Source: Variovorax sp. PAMC 28711
GTDB taxonomy: Bacteria > Pseudomonadota > Gammaproteobacteria > Burkholderiales > Burkholderiaceae_C
NCBI RefSeq assembly: GCF_001577265.1
Contig: NZ_CP014517.1
Coordinates: 797,001 to 861,000 of the forward strand
Length of the DNA stretch: 64,000 bases
Direction of reading: 5' to 3'
In this document: piece by piece, positions 18,310 through 27,590 of the stretch
Numbering within the stretch: the stretch's first letter is position 1
Layout of the letters: the number at the start of each line of letters is the position of its first letter
Translations under genes and position numbers: made by a program
Notes under the pieces: model-generated
Database searches by the model: none
The model's input: the letters and a program-made list of their open reading frames with translations, nothing else
Told to the model about the DNA's origin: nothing

Positions 18310-19463
18310 CAGCGGACTCCTTGCGTGGCGCGCACGACAGACGGCGCTGTGAGCGGGGTGCTGGCTTGCAGCGATGCGGTGCCCTGCGCGAGCGGCGCCG
18401 GACGGGGCGCCAGCTTGCGCCGCACGCGATAAGCGATCAGCGTGTCGCAGGCCAGCAGCGTGAACAGCAGCAACCCCTGGAACACGCCGGTGAGCGACTT
18501 GGGCAGGCCGAGACGCGATTGCGCCAGTTCACCGCCGATGTAGAACATGCTCATCAGGATCGCCGAGAACACCATGCCGACCGGATGCAGCCGGCCGACG
18601 AAGGCCACGATGATCGCCGCGAAGCCGTAGCCCGCCGGCACGTAGGGCGTGAGCTGGCCGATCGGGCCGGCCACTTCGAGCGCACCGGCCAGGCCGGCGG
18701 CGCCACCCGACACCAGCAGCGCGATCCACACCGCGCGCCGCGCCGAAAAACCGGCGTAGCGCGCAGCGGCCGGAGCGAGGCCACCTACCTGTTGCGCGAA
18801 ACCGGCGCGCGTACGAAACAGGAAGATCCAGAGTGCGGCCACGCCGCCCAGCGCGATGACCAGGCCGATGCTCACGCGCGAGCCCTTCATCAGCCGCGGA
18901 ATCTGCGTCACCGCATCGAAGTTCTTGCTCTGCGGAAAGTTGAAGCCCATCGGGTCTTTCAGCGGGCCGGCCACCATGTAGCCGAGCACCAGCACCGCGA
19001 CATACACCAGCATCAGGCTCACCAGGATCTCGTTGGCGTTGAAGCGGTCGCGCAGCAGCGCCACGATGGCTGCCCAGAACATGCCGCCCAGCACGCCGGC
19101 CGCGAGAATGGCCGGCACGATCCAGGGTCCGGTGTTCTTGTCGGCCAGCAAGGCCACGTAGCCGGCCGCGATGGCGCCGATCACGAACTGCCCTTCGGCA
19201 CCGATGTTCCACACGTTGGAGCGAAAGCACACGGCCAGACCGAGCGCGATGATCAGCAGCGGCGTCGCCTTGACCATCAGCTCGCCCAGCGCGTAGCCGC
19301 TGCGGATCGGCTCCCAGAAAAAGACAAGCAGCCCCTTGACGGGGTCCTTGCCCAGCGCGGCGAACAGCGCCATGCCGATCAGCACCGTGATCAGCAGCGC
19401 CAGGATCGGCGAGCCGTAGCTCCAGAACTTCGACAGTTGCGGACGTGCTTCAAGCTTCAACAT
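18309..19463 (-). CDS. ABC importer permease, BMP/nucleoside class (first permease)
   Basis: A 384-residue membrane protein with an N-terminal cytoplasmic stretch, then a set of helices including VLIGMALFAALGKDPVKGLL and the conserved FRSNVWNIGAEGQFVIGAIA motif of the YufP/NupP-type permeases. The C-terminal tail is longer than average and Ala/Pro-rich (residues 350-384). Its start overlaps the end of the ATPase gene by 14 bases, which implies translational coupling. Confidence 0.88.
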   Translation of the reverse strand: MLKLEARPQLSKFWSYGSPILALLITVLIGMALFAALGKDPVKGLLVFFWEPIRSGYALGELMVKATPLLIIALGLAVCFRSNVWNIGAEGQFVIGAIAAGYVALLADKNTGPWIVPAILAAGVLGGMFWAAIVALLRDRFNANEILVSLMLVYVAVLVLGYMVAGPLKDPMGFNFPQSKNFDAVTQIPRLMKGSRVSIGLVIALGGVAALWIFLFRTRAGFAQQVGGLAPAAARYAGFSARRAVWIALLVSGGAAGLAGALEVAGPIGQLTPYVPAGYGFAAIIVAFVGRLHPVGMVFSAILMSMFYIGGELAQSRLGLPKSLTGVFQGLLLFTLLACDTLIAYRVRRKLAPRPAPLAQGTASLQASTPLTAPSVVRATQGVR

Positions 19464-20985
19464 GTGCGGCCTCCCGTGCGGCTGCGGCGCCTTGCCAGAG
19501 TCCGCTCATCCATTCACCGATTTGCGGCACCGTGGCTGCCGCGCGGTCGACCGAGGGCGACAACTGCCCCTTGGCGATCACGTAGAGCCGGTCACTGATT
19601 TCGAACAGCTCGTCGAGCTCCTCGCTCACCACCAGCACGGCGCAGCCCGCGTCGCGCAACGCGAGGATTTCGCCTCGGATCAGCGCCGCGGCGCCGACGT
19701 CGACGCCCCAGGTCGGCTGCGCCACGATGAAGAGCTTGGGGTTCGCATCGATCTCGCGACCGACGATGAACTTCTGCAGGTTGCCGCCGGACAGCGATCG
19801 CGCGGCGGCGCCCGGTCCGCCGGCCTTCACGTTGAAGCGCTGGATCACCGAGGCGGCGTGCGCCTGCAGCGCGGCGACGCGAATCCAGCCGCTCTTGCCG
19901 ATCGCGTTGTCGCGCGTCAGCAGCATGTTGTGGGCCAGGCTCAGCGTCGGCACCGCGCCGCGGCCCAGCCGTTCCTCGGGCACGAAATGCACACCGAGCT
20001 TGCGGCGGCTGCGCGGACGCAGGCGCGCTGCGGGCTGGCCGAACATTTCGATCATCGGGGCCTCGGCCCGCGTGTCTTCGCCCGAGAGCGCGTAGAGCAG
20101 CTCTTTCTGCCCGTTGCCCGACACGCCCGCGATGCCGACGACCTCGCCGGCACGCACTTCCATCGAGAGGCCGTCGAGGTCGACGCCGAACTGGTCGTCG
20201 CGCGCCAGCCGGAGCCCGTTCACCCGCAACGCCACCGCGCCCGTCTTCACTTCGCGGTGTTGCAGCGGCGGCGGCTCGGCACCGATCATCAGGCGAGAGA
20301 GCGACTCGTTGCTCTCGTTCTGCGGATTGCACACGCCGGTGACCTTGCCGCCGCGCAGCACGGTGCAGGCGGTGCAGAGCTCGCGAATTTCGTGCAGCTT
20401 GTGGCTGATGTACAGGATGCTGCAGCCCTCGGACGACAGCTGGTTGAGCACGACGAAAAGCTTCTTCACCGCCTGCGGCGTCAGCACCGAAGTCGGCTCG
20501 TCGAGGATCAGCAGCTTCGGGTCGGTGAGCAGCGCGCGGATGATCTCGACGCGCTGCATCTCGCCGACCGACAGGGTGTGCACCGGGCGCAGCGGGTCGA
20601 TGTCGAGCCCGTACTCGCCGGCCTTGGCGGTGATGCGCTTCGTCACGTCCGCCAGCGCGAGGCTCTTGTCGAGGCCGAGCCAGACGTTCTCGGCCACGGT
20701 GAGTGTGTCGAACAGGCTGAAGTGCTGGAACACCATGCTGATGCCGAGTGCCCTCGCCTCCTGCGGATTGCGGATGTTCACCGGCTGCCCGTTGAAGCTC
20801 ACCGTGCCCTCGTCGGGCTTGACCGATCCGTAGATGATCTTCATCAACGTCGATTTTCCGGCACCGTTCTCGCCCAGCACCGCATGGGTCTCTCCGGGCT
20901 GGACGATGAGCGATACGTCGCTGTTGGCGACCACCGCCGGATAGCGTTTGGTGATGTTCGCAAGCTGGAGTCGGGAAACTGTCAT
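19450..20985 (-). CDS. ABC importer ATPase with two nucleotide-binding domains, BMP/nucleoside class
   Basis: A 511-residue dual ATPase of the sugar/nucleoside (RbsA-like, NupO/YufO) type. The N-terminal domain has a full Walker A (GENGAGKST at 38-46), the LSVGEMQRVEI signature and the Walker B LLILDEPTS. The second domain is degenerate in Walker A (GVSGNGQKELLYAL) but keeps LSGGNLQKFIVGREI, as is normal for the class. Its ATG overlaps the LysR stop as ATGA (20982-20985), and it overlaps the first permease, so this transporter is translated as part of one polycistronic unit. Confidence 0.92.
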   Translation of the reverse strand: MTVSRLQLANITKRYPAVVANSDVSLIVQPGETHAVLGENGAGKSTLMKIIYGSVKPDEGTVSFNGQPVNIRNPQEARALGISMVFQHFSLFDTLTVAENVWLGLDKSLALADVTKRITAKAGEYGLDIDPLRPVHTLSVGEMQRVEIIRALLTDPKLLILDEPTSVLTPQAVKKLFVVLNQLSSEGCSILYISHKLHEIRELCTACTVLRGGKVTGVCNPQNESNESLSRLMIGAEPPPLQHREVKTGAVALRVNGLRLARDDQFGVDLDGLSMEVRAGEVVGIAGVSGNGQKELLYALSGEDTRAEAPMIEMFGQPAARLRPRSRRKLGVHFVPEERLGRGAVPTLSLAHNMLLTRDNAIGKSGWIRVAALQAHAASVIQRFNVKAGGPGAAARSLSGGNLQKFIVGREIDANPKLFIVAQPTWGVDVGAAALIRGEILALRDAGCAVLVVSEELDELFEISDRLYVIAKGQLSPSVDRAAATVPQIGEWMSGLWQGAAAAREAAHVEA

Positions 20986-21959
20986 GCGGGGTCCTGGAGT
21001 GGGTCTGTTCTTGTCTCAGAGGGTCGTGTCGTGGGTCGCAGCGAGGCGGCCACGGTCTTGATGCGCTCGCGCAGCCAGCGCGCGGAACTCGACGAGTGCG
21101 TGCGCTCGTGCCACAGCTGGTAGTACATGAGGCGCGGCAATGCGACCGGGCACTCGATGATGCGCACCGGCAAGCGCGGCAGGAAACGCTCGCAATATTG
21201 ACGCCCGGTGGTCAGCACCAGCAGGCTGGAGGCCACCATGTCGGGAATCAGGCTGAAGTGCGCGCAGCGCGCCGTGATGTTGCGTTGCAGCCCGAGGTCG
21301 TCGAGCATCTGGTCGATGATGCCGCGCGCACCGGGATGGGTCGGCGTCGGCGCGATGTGCTCCGACGCCAGCCACGTCTCGGCGTCCCAGCCCCGCCGCA
21401 CGGCCGGGTGGTCGACGCTGACGAGCGACACCACTTCGTCGCCGAAAAGCCGCGCCATGTGCAGGTCTTCGGGCGGCTTGGCCCAGTTGCCGATGACCAG
21501 GTCCACGTGGCCGAGCGAAAGGTGCGCGTGGTAGTTCGAATCGGGCGAGAGGCCGTGGATCTCGATCTTGCACAACGGCGCCTGGCTCTTGATCTGCGCC
21601 ATCAGCATCGGCAGGAAGAGCGGGTCGAGGTAGTCGCTCGCGGCGATTCGGAAGGTGCTGGTGGCGGTCTGCGGATCGAAGCCGCGCGCGTCGCTGAAGA
21701 GCACCTCGGCCGCGCGCAGGATGCTGGCGCTCGGCTCGATCATGCGAAGCCCCGCGTCGGTCGGCACCATGCCCGAGCCCGAGCGCACCAGCAGCGGGTC
21801 GCCCGAGAGATCGCGCAGGCGCTTGAGCGCAGCCGACACCGCGGGCTGGTACATGCCCAGGCGCACCGCGGCACGCGACACGCTGCGGTCGGTCAGCACG
21901 GTGTAGAGCACCCGGATCAGATGCAGGTCGATCTTGTCGAAAAGAGCTTGATCACGCAT
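20982..21959 (-). CDS. LysR family transcriptional regulator within the xdh-transporter operon
   Basis: A 325-residue LysR protein: winged helix-turn-helix at about residues 10-68 (RVLYTVLTDRSVSRAAVRLG, then QPAVSAALKRLRD), followed by the effector-binding domain (TFRIAASDYLDPLFLPMLMA, VDLVIGNWAKPPEDL). It is read in the same direction as xdhAB (14 bases after xdhB) and overlaps the ATPase start by four bases, not divergent from its targets as most LysR genes are. It therefore probably controls its own operon in response to a purine or a breakdown product. The effector is unknown. Confidence 0.88.
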   Translation of the reverse strand: MRDQALFDKIDLHLIRVLYTVLTDRSVSRAAVRLGMYQPAVSAALKRLRDLSGDPLLVRSGSGMVPTDAGLRMIEPSASILRAAEVLFSDARGFDPQTATSTFRIAASDYLDPLFLPMLMAQIKSQAPLCKIEIHGLSPDSNYHAHLSLGHVDLVIGNWAKPPEDLHMARLFGDEVVSLVSVDHPAVRRGWDAETWLASEHIAPTPTHPGARGIIDQMLDDLGLQRNITARCAHFSLIPDMVASSLLVLTTGRQYCERFLPRLPVRIIECPVALPRLMYYQLWHERTHSSSSARWLRERIKTVAASLRPTTRPSETRTDPLQDPA

Positions 21960-21973
21960 CTGTCGATGTTCGC

Positions 21974-24400
21974 TCAGGCCGGGGCCGAAACAACGGCGGT
22001 GATGGCGGCCAGGATCGCTTCGCTGGTGGCCGGCGCGCGCAACGGCGGATCGACCCGGTGCCCGGCCACGGCCGACACCGCGTCGCGGATCGCATAGAAC
22101 ACCGAAAACGGCAGCAGCAGCGGCGGCTCGCCGACCGCCTTGCTGCGGTGAATCGAGTCCTCAAAGTTGTCGCCTTCGAACAGCTTCACGTTGAAAACCG
22201 GCGGGCAGTCGTTGGCCGTCGGAATCTTGTAGGTGCTGGGTGCATGCGTGGTGAGCTTGCCCGACTGCGGATGCCACACCAGCTCTTCGGTCGTGAGCCA
22301 GCCCATGCCCTGGATAAAGGCGCCCTCGATCTGGCCGATATCGACCGCCGGGTTCAGCGAGCGGCCCGCGTCGTGCAGGATGTCGGCGCGCAGCAACTTC
22401 CACTCGCCGGTGAGCGTGTCGACCACCACTTCGCTCACCGCCGCGCCATAGGCGAAGTAGAAGAACGGGCGGCCTTTCAGGGTCTCCTTGTTCCAGCTCA
22501 GGCCGGGCGTCGCATAGAAGCCGTCGGACCACAACTGGACGCGGTCGAGATAGGCCTCGCCGACCACGGTCGCGAAGTCGAGCGTGCGACCGTTGACCTC
22601 GACCTTGTCGTTGGCGAAGCGCACCGCCGATGCTTCGCCGCCATGGCGCGCGGCCGCGCAGGCCGCGAGCCGTTCGCGGATCTGGCACGCGGCGTCCTGT
22701 GCGGCCTTGCCGTTCAGGTCGGCGCCGGTCGAGGCCGCGGTGGCCGATGTGTTGGCCACCTTGGTGGTGTCGGTCGCGGTGGCGCGCACCGTCTCGAAGC
22801 TCACGCCGAGTTCGTGCGCCACGACCTGCGCCACCTTGGTGTTGAGGCCTTGGCCCATTTCGGTGCCGCCGTGGTTCACCAGGATCGAGCCGTCCGTGTA
22901 CACATGCACCAGCGCCCCAGCCTGGTTGAAGTGCTTGACGTTGAACGAGATGCCGAACTTCAGCGGCGCCAGCGCGAGGCCGCGCTTGAGCACCGGGTTT
23001 GCCGCGTTGAACGCGGTCACGGCGTCGCGGCGCGCGCGGTAGTCGCTGCTGTCTTCGAGCTGCGTCACGAGCTCGTCGATGATGTTGTCGGTCACGACCT
23101 GGTCGTAGGGCGTGACGTTGCGCTCGGTCTTGCCGTAGAAATTGAGGCGGCGCACGTCGAGCGGATCGCGCCCGAGCGCCCTGGCGATCGAGTCGACGAT
23201 GTTCTCGATCGCGATCGCGCCCTGCGGTCCGCCGAAGCCACGGAACGCGGTGTTGCTCTGCGTGTTGGTGCGCCCCGAATAGCCGTGCATCGACACGTCG
23301 GGCAGCCAGTAGGCGTTGTCGAAGTGGCAAAGCGCCCGCGTCATCACGGGGCCGGACAAATCGGCCGAATGGCCCGCGCGCGACACCATCGAAATCTCGG
23401 CGCCGAGAATGCGACCCTCGTCGTCGTAGCCGACTTCGTACTCGTACCAGAAGCAGTGGCGCCGGCCAGTGATGAGAAAGTCGTCGTCGCGGTCGAGCCG
23501 CAGCTTGACCGGGCGCTGCAGCTTGTGCGCCGCGATGGAGGCCACGCACGCGAAGAGGCCCGACTGCGATTCCTTGCCGCCGAAACCGCCGCCCATGCGC
23601 CGGCACTCGACGTGCACCTCGTTCGCATGAAGGTGCAGCGCATGGGCCACCAGGTGCTGCATCTCGCTCGGGTGTTGCGTGGAGCAATGCACATGCAGCG
23701 CACCGCCCTCCTTCGGAATGGCGTAGCTGATTTGCCCTTCCAGGTAGAACTGCTCCTGCCCGCCCACGTCGAAGCTGCCTGTGAGACGGCGCGGCGCGTG
23801 GGCGATGGCGGTCTTTGCCCCACCTTCGTGCGTCGCACGTTCGAGGTGCATCGGCGGCAAGACGTACTGGCCTTTGGCGTGCGCCTCGCGCGGCGTCAGC
23901 ACCGGTGGCGCGACCTCGATCATGAGCACGTCCTTCGCGCGAGCCGCGGCACGGCGCGCCGCGTCGCGTGTCTCGGCGATCACGGCGAACACCGGCTGGC
24001 CCAGATGGCGAATCTCGCCGCTGCAGAGGATGGGGTCGTCGTGGACGATCGATCCGCAATCGTTGGTGCCCGGAATATCGGCCGCCGAGAACACGTGCAC
24101 CACGCCGGGCAGCGCGCGGATCACGTCCAGCGCCATGCCGGTGAGCCGGCCATTCGCCACCGGCGACAGGCCGAGCGCGCAGTGCAGCGTGCCGGCGAGT
24201 TCGGGAATGTCGTCGATGTAGGTGGCTTCGCCCGCGACGTGCAGTTCGGCCGACTCGTGCGTCCGGCTGATGCCGACGCGCGCGCCGTCGCCCTGCGCCC
24301 GGGCTTCGGCACCGGCGTCGATGCGTGCGGCGGCATTCTTCAGATAGTCGGCGAAGGCTTCGGCGGGTTGCAGCAGGCGGGCTTCGATGGGCTTGTTCAT
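21974..24400 (-). CDS. xdhB: Xanthine dehydrogenase, molybdopterin-binding subunit
   Basis: The catalytic molybdenum subunit oxidising hypoxanthine and xanthine to urate. Starting at the ATG at 24400, two bases after the xdhA stop, the protein has 808 residues. Motifs: the glycine loop RRMGGGFGGKESQ, FRGFGGPQG, VNHGGTEMGQGLNTK (Moco contacts) and, near the C terminus, GQIEGAFIQGMGWLTTEEL, which holds the catalytic glutamate region. Length and order match bacterial XdhB of the two-subunit type. It works with the XdhA product upstream and needs XdhC, encoded at 32.5-33.3 kb, for sulfuration of the cofactor. Confidence 0.95.
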   Translation of the reverse strand: MNKPIEARLLQPAEAFADYLKNAAARIDAGAEARAQGDGARVGISRTHESAELHVAGEATYIDDIPELAGTLHCALGLSPVANGRLTGMALDVIRALPGVVHVFSAADIPGTNDCGSIVHDDPILCSGEIRHLGQPVFAVIAETRDAARRAAARAKDVLMIEVAPPVLTPREAHAKGQYVLPPMHLERATHEGGAKTAIAHAPRRLTGSFDVGGQEQFYLEGQISYAIPKEGGALHVHCSTQHPSEMQHLVAHALHLHANEVHVECRRMGGGFGGKESQSGLFACVASIAAHKLQRPVKLRLDRDDDFLITGRRHCFWYEYEVGYDDEGRILGAEISMVSRAGHSADLSGPVMTRALCHFDNAYWLPDVSMHGYSGRTNTQSNTAFRGFGGPQGAIAIENIVDSIARALGRDPLDVRRLNFYGKTERNVTPYDQVVTDNIIDELVTQLEDSSDYRARRDAVTAFNAANPVLKRGLALAPLKFGISFNVKHFNQAGALVHVYTDGSILVNHGGTEMGQGLNTKVAQVVAHELGVSFETVRATATDTTKVANTSATAASTGADLNGKAAQDAACQIRERLAACAAARHGGEASAVRFANDKVEVNGRTLDFATVVGEAYLDRVQLWSDGFYATPGLSWNKETLKGRPFFYFAYGAAVSEVVVDTLTGEWKLLRADILHDAGRSLNPAVDIGQIEGAFIQGMGWLTTEELVWHPQSGKLTTHAPSTYKIPTANDCPPVFNVKLFEGDNFEDSIHRSKAVGEPPLLLPFSVFYAIRDAVSAVAGHRVDPPLRAPATSEAILAAITAVVSAPA

Positions 24401-24401
24401 C

Positions 24402-25997
24402 TCAGGCACCTTCTGTCACGACAACCGGAGGGGCTCCATGGGGCATCACGCTCCAGACACTGGTTGCGGCCGGCGGCAACGCATCGCGGGTGCGGGTTTC
24501 GAGCCACAGGCGCTGAATGAGGTTCTGCGCCACCTGCAGCCGATAACTGGCCGAAGCCCGCATGTCCGACAGCGGCTGGAAATCCTGCGCCAATGCCAGC
24601 TTGGCCGCATTCACGCTGTCCTGGGTCCACGGCTTGCCGAGCAACATCGCTTCGGCCTCTGCCGCGCGCTTCACGGTGGCGGCCATGCCGCCGAACGCCA
24701 GCCGGATGTCCGTGACGGTGTCGCCGTCGAGCGCGAGCGAGAAACCGGCGCACAGCGCGGAGATGTCGCAGTCGAAGCGCTTGCTGATCTTGTAGACCCG
24801 TACCCGCCGCGAGGCCACCGACATCGGCACCGCCAGGCCCTGCACGAATTCGCCCGGCTCCAGCTTGTTCTTCAGGTAGTCGACGTAGAAATCGGTGAGC
24901 GGCATGCGCCGCACGCGCTCGCCTCGCCGCAGTTCGATCTCTGCGTCGAGCGCCATCAGCACGGGCGGCGAATCGCCGATGGGCGAGCCGTTGGCAACAT
25001 TGCCGCCCATCGTGCCGGCATGGCGGATCGGCGGCGAGGCGAAGCGCAGCCACACGTCGGTGAGGCCTTCGAAGCGCGCGGACAGCGCACCGAACGCGTC
25101 CTCGAGCGAGGCGCCGGCGCCGATATAGAGCTCGCCATCCCGTTCCGCTACCGTCTTCATTTCGGCGACGTCGCCCACGTAAATGATGTCCCCCAGCTCG
25201 CGGAACTGCTTGTTGACCCAGAGGCCGACATCGGTCGAGCCGGCCAGCACCTGCGCCTTGGGTTTTTCCATCCGGAGCGCGGCCAGTTCGGCCAGCGTTT
25301 TCGGGGCGTGGAATCGGTCGGTGCGCCCGCCTGACGTCACGGCGTATTCGAAAGCATTCTCTTGCCGGAGACCGCCGAGCGCCTGGACCACTGGCGCGGT
25401 GTCGAGCCGCACGGCCGGCAGGTCGAACATGCGCTGCCCTGCATCGAGGATAGGGCGGTAGCCGGTGCAGCGGCAGAGATTGCCCGACAGGTCGTCGGCG
25501 AGCTGCTGGCGCGAGGGCCGGGTGCCTTCTGCCTGATGGTGCTCGTAGGTCGACCAGAGCGACATCACGAAGCCCGGCGTGCAGAAGCCACACTGCGAGC
25601 CGTGGCACTCGACCATCGCCTGCTGCACCGGGTGCAGTTCGCGCACCTTGCGTTTGTCGTGCCGCGTCAGGTCGACCGACTGGCCGCACTGCACCTTCAG
25701 GTCTTCGACGGTGAAGAGCGCCTTGCCGTTCAGCGTCGGCAGGAACTGGATGCAGGCATTGACCGTTTGCAGTTGGAGACCGCCGACCGCGCCTTCGGCT
25801 CCAGGCGCCGCCAGTTCGCCGATGACGACGGTGCAGGCGCCGCAGTCGCCTTCGTTGCAGCCCTCTTTGGTGCCGGTACACCGGGCGTCTTCACGCAGCC
25901 AATCGAGCACGGTGCGTGTCGGGCAGGCGTCGGTCACTTCGACGATACGGCCCTTGTGGAAAAAACGGATCGGTTGGGTGCTGGTGCTCATGCTCAT
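24402..25997 (-). CDS. xdhA: Xanthine dehydrogenase, iron-sulfur/FAD subunit
   Basis: A 531-residue electron-transfer subunit. The plant-type 2Fe-2S domain has CNEGDCGAC at 47-55, and the second cluster uses QCGFCTPGF and NLCRCTGYRP (about 130-175). The FAD domain follows (VLAGSTDVGLWVNKQ, RHAGTMGGNVANGSPIGDSP), then the CO-dehydrogenase-type C-terminal domain. The ATG at 25997 (MSMSTSTQPIRFF) is preferred over the upstream in-frame codons, which encode no conserved text. It is the first gene of a probable 9.8-kb unit xdhA-xdhB-lysR-ABC transporter. A 12-base palindrome lies just upstream of the start. Confidence 0.95.
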   Translation of the reverse strand: MSMSTSTQPIRFFHKGRIVEVTDACPTRTVLDWLREDARCTGTKEGCNEGDCGACTVVIGELAAPGAEGAVGGLQLQTVNACIQFLPTLNGKALFTVEDLKVQCGQSVDLTRHDKRKVRELHPVQQAMVECHGSQCGFCTPGFVMSLWSTYEHHQAEGTRPSRQQLADDLSGNLCRCTGYRPILDAGQRMFDLPAVRLDTAPVVQALGGLRQENAFEYAVTSGGRTDRFHAPKTLAELAALRMEKPKAQVLAGSTDVGLWVNKQFRELGDIIYVGDVAEMKTVAERDGELYIGAGASLEDAFGALSARFEGLTDVWLRFASPPIRHAGTMGGNVANGSPIGDSPPVLMALDAEIELRRGERVRRMPLTDFYVDYLKNKLEPGEFVQGLAVPMSVASRRVRVYKISKRFDCDISALCAGFSLALDGDTVTDIRLAFGGMAATVKRAAEAEAMLLGKPWTQDSVNAAKLALAQDFQPLSDMRASASYRLQVAQNLIQRLWLETRTRDALPPAATSVWSVMPHGAPPVVVTEGA

Positions 25998-26005
25998 GGG
26001 GTTTG

Positions 26006-26017
26006 TTCTTGCAAGAA
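26006..26017. promoter_or_regulatory. Perfect 12-base palindrome immediately upstream of xdhA
   Basis: TTCTTGCAAGAA is its own reverse complement and lies 8 bases before the xdhA start codon. Its position would let a bound protein block translation initiation or transcription start, or it may be a leader hairpin. No known operator is matched. The rest of the 175-base gap up to the Nramp gene shows no other symmetry. Confidence 0.4.
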
Positions 26018-26172
26018 AGACGCCGTCCTGCGCCAGCCGTGACGGTAAAGGTTCTTCCTGCTCTACAAATACACCGCACGCGATACCGCACATCCGCCGG
26101 CGAATATGTCACGGGCCTGCATTTTCAACAAGGAAAGCGGCCGAACCGCCACTTTTTAACCTGACGTCGCGC

Positions 26173-27424
26173 TCAGCGCACCAGGTCCCAGCCCATCATC
26201 AGCGCCGCCACGCCCATCAGTGCCGTGCCGCCCCACCCCAGCCAGCGCGTCTTGCGGCCCGAGGTGAAACGCCCCATGACCTCGGTGCGGGTGGCGAGCA
26301 CCATCATGGCGGCCATGATCGGCACCGCCACGACACCGTTGATGACGGCGCTCCAGTAGAGCGCCTTCATCGGGTCGATCGGCGTGAAGTCCAGCGCCGT
26401 GCCGGCCAACGTGGCCAGCGCGATGATCCCGTAGAAGCCCTTGGCTTCGCGCCAGTGCCGCTCGAGACCCTCTTCCCAGCCCAGCGCCTCGGCCACCGCG
26501 TAGGCGGCCGACGACGCCAGCACCGGCACCGCCAGCAAGCCGGTGGCGATGATGCCGCCCGCGAAAAGCCAGAACGCGAAGTTGCCCGCCAGCGGCCGCA
26601 GCGCCTCCGCGGCCTGCGCCGCGGACGTCACGTCGTGCACGCCGCCGGCATACAGCACCGCCGCGCCGACGACCATCACGAAGAAGGCGATCAGGTTCGA
26701 GAAGGTCATGCCGACCCAGGTGTCGAGCTTGACGCGGCCGAGGTCGCGCAGGATCTGCCTGTCGGTGCCGCGCCGGCCGCCCTTGAGCCGCAGCTCCTCG
26801 ACTTCTTGCGAGGCCTGCCAGAAGAAGAGGTAGGGCGAGATCGTGGTGCCGAGCAGCGCGACGATCATCATCCAGTACTCGCCGCTCCATTGAAGCTTCG
26901 GCACGACCAGGTCGTGCAGCACGAGCCCCCAAGGCACGTGCACCGCAAAGACGGTCGCCACGTAAGCGAACAGGGTGAGCGTCAGCCACTTCAGGATGTG
27001 CGCGAGCTTGCGATACGGCACGAAGACCTGCAGCAGCACCGTGAGCACGCCGAACGCAAACGAATGGAGTTGCTGCGGTCCGCCGACGACGAGCTGCAAC
27101 GCGCCGCCCATGGCCGCCACATCGGCGGCGATGTTGATCGTGTTGGCGATCACCAGCAGGCTGACCAGCAGCACCAGCAGCGAGCGCGGCATGTGCTCGC
27201 GCAGGTTCGCCGCCACGCCCTTGCCGGTGACCCGGCCGATGCGTGCCGACACCAGCTGGATCGCCACATGAACGGCAACGACAGGAACACCGTCCACAGC
27301 AGCCCGGTGCCGAACTGCGCCCGGCCTGCGTGTACGTCGCAATGCCGGACGGGTCGTCGTCCGCAGCGCCGGTGACGACACCGGGGCCGACGTGGCGCAG
27401 GAAGGAAGGAAGGCGTTTTTTCAC
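26173..27424 (-). pseudogene. Nramp-related divalent metal transporter, two single-base frameshifts
   Basis: From the GTG at 27424 the text reads KKRLPSFLRHVGPGVVTGAA, then DDDPSGIATYTQAG. A CCC at 27320-27322 is one C short; adding it restores AQFGTGLLWTVFLSLPFM. A second missing C in CCACATG at 27264-27270 shifts it back into VAIQLVSARIGRVTGKGVAA and the remaining nine or so helices, to the stop at 26173. Canonical Nramps have Asp-Pro-Gly-Asn in helix 1 and Met-Pro-His in helix 6; here these are DPSG and TTISPYLFFWQ. This variant fits Nramp-related clades with a different metal preference. Both lesions are in short C runs and may be sequencing errors. Confidence 0.8.
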
Positions 27425-27590
27425 GCGCGGATCATGCGCTTGCGGCCTGACCGGACGATGACCGGCGGCGGCGTGCCGCTGCCAATGTCCCGGCGGCGAC
27501 CGGCGCGGTGTCGACCCCGATGGGCGAAGCACCACTTTCTGCCTAGAGTCGGCGGGCGTTCTGCATTGTTCTTAGAAAGAGGTTTTCATC

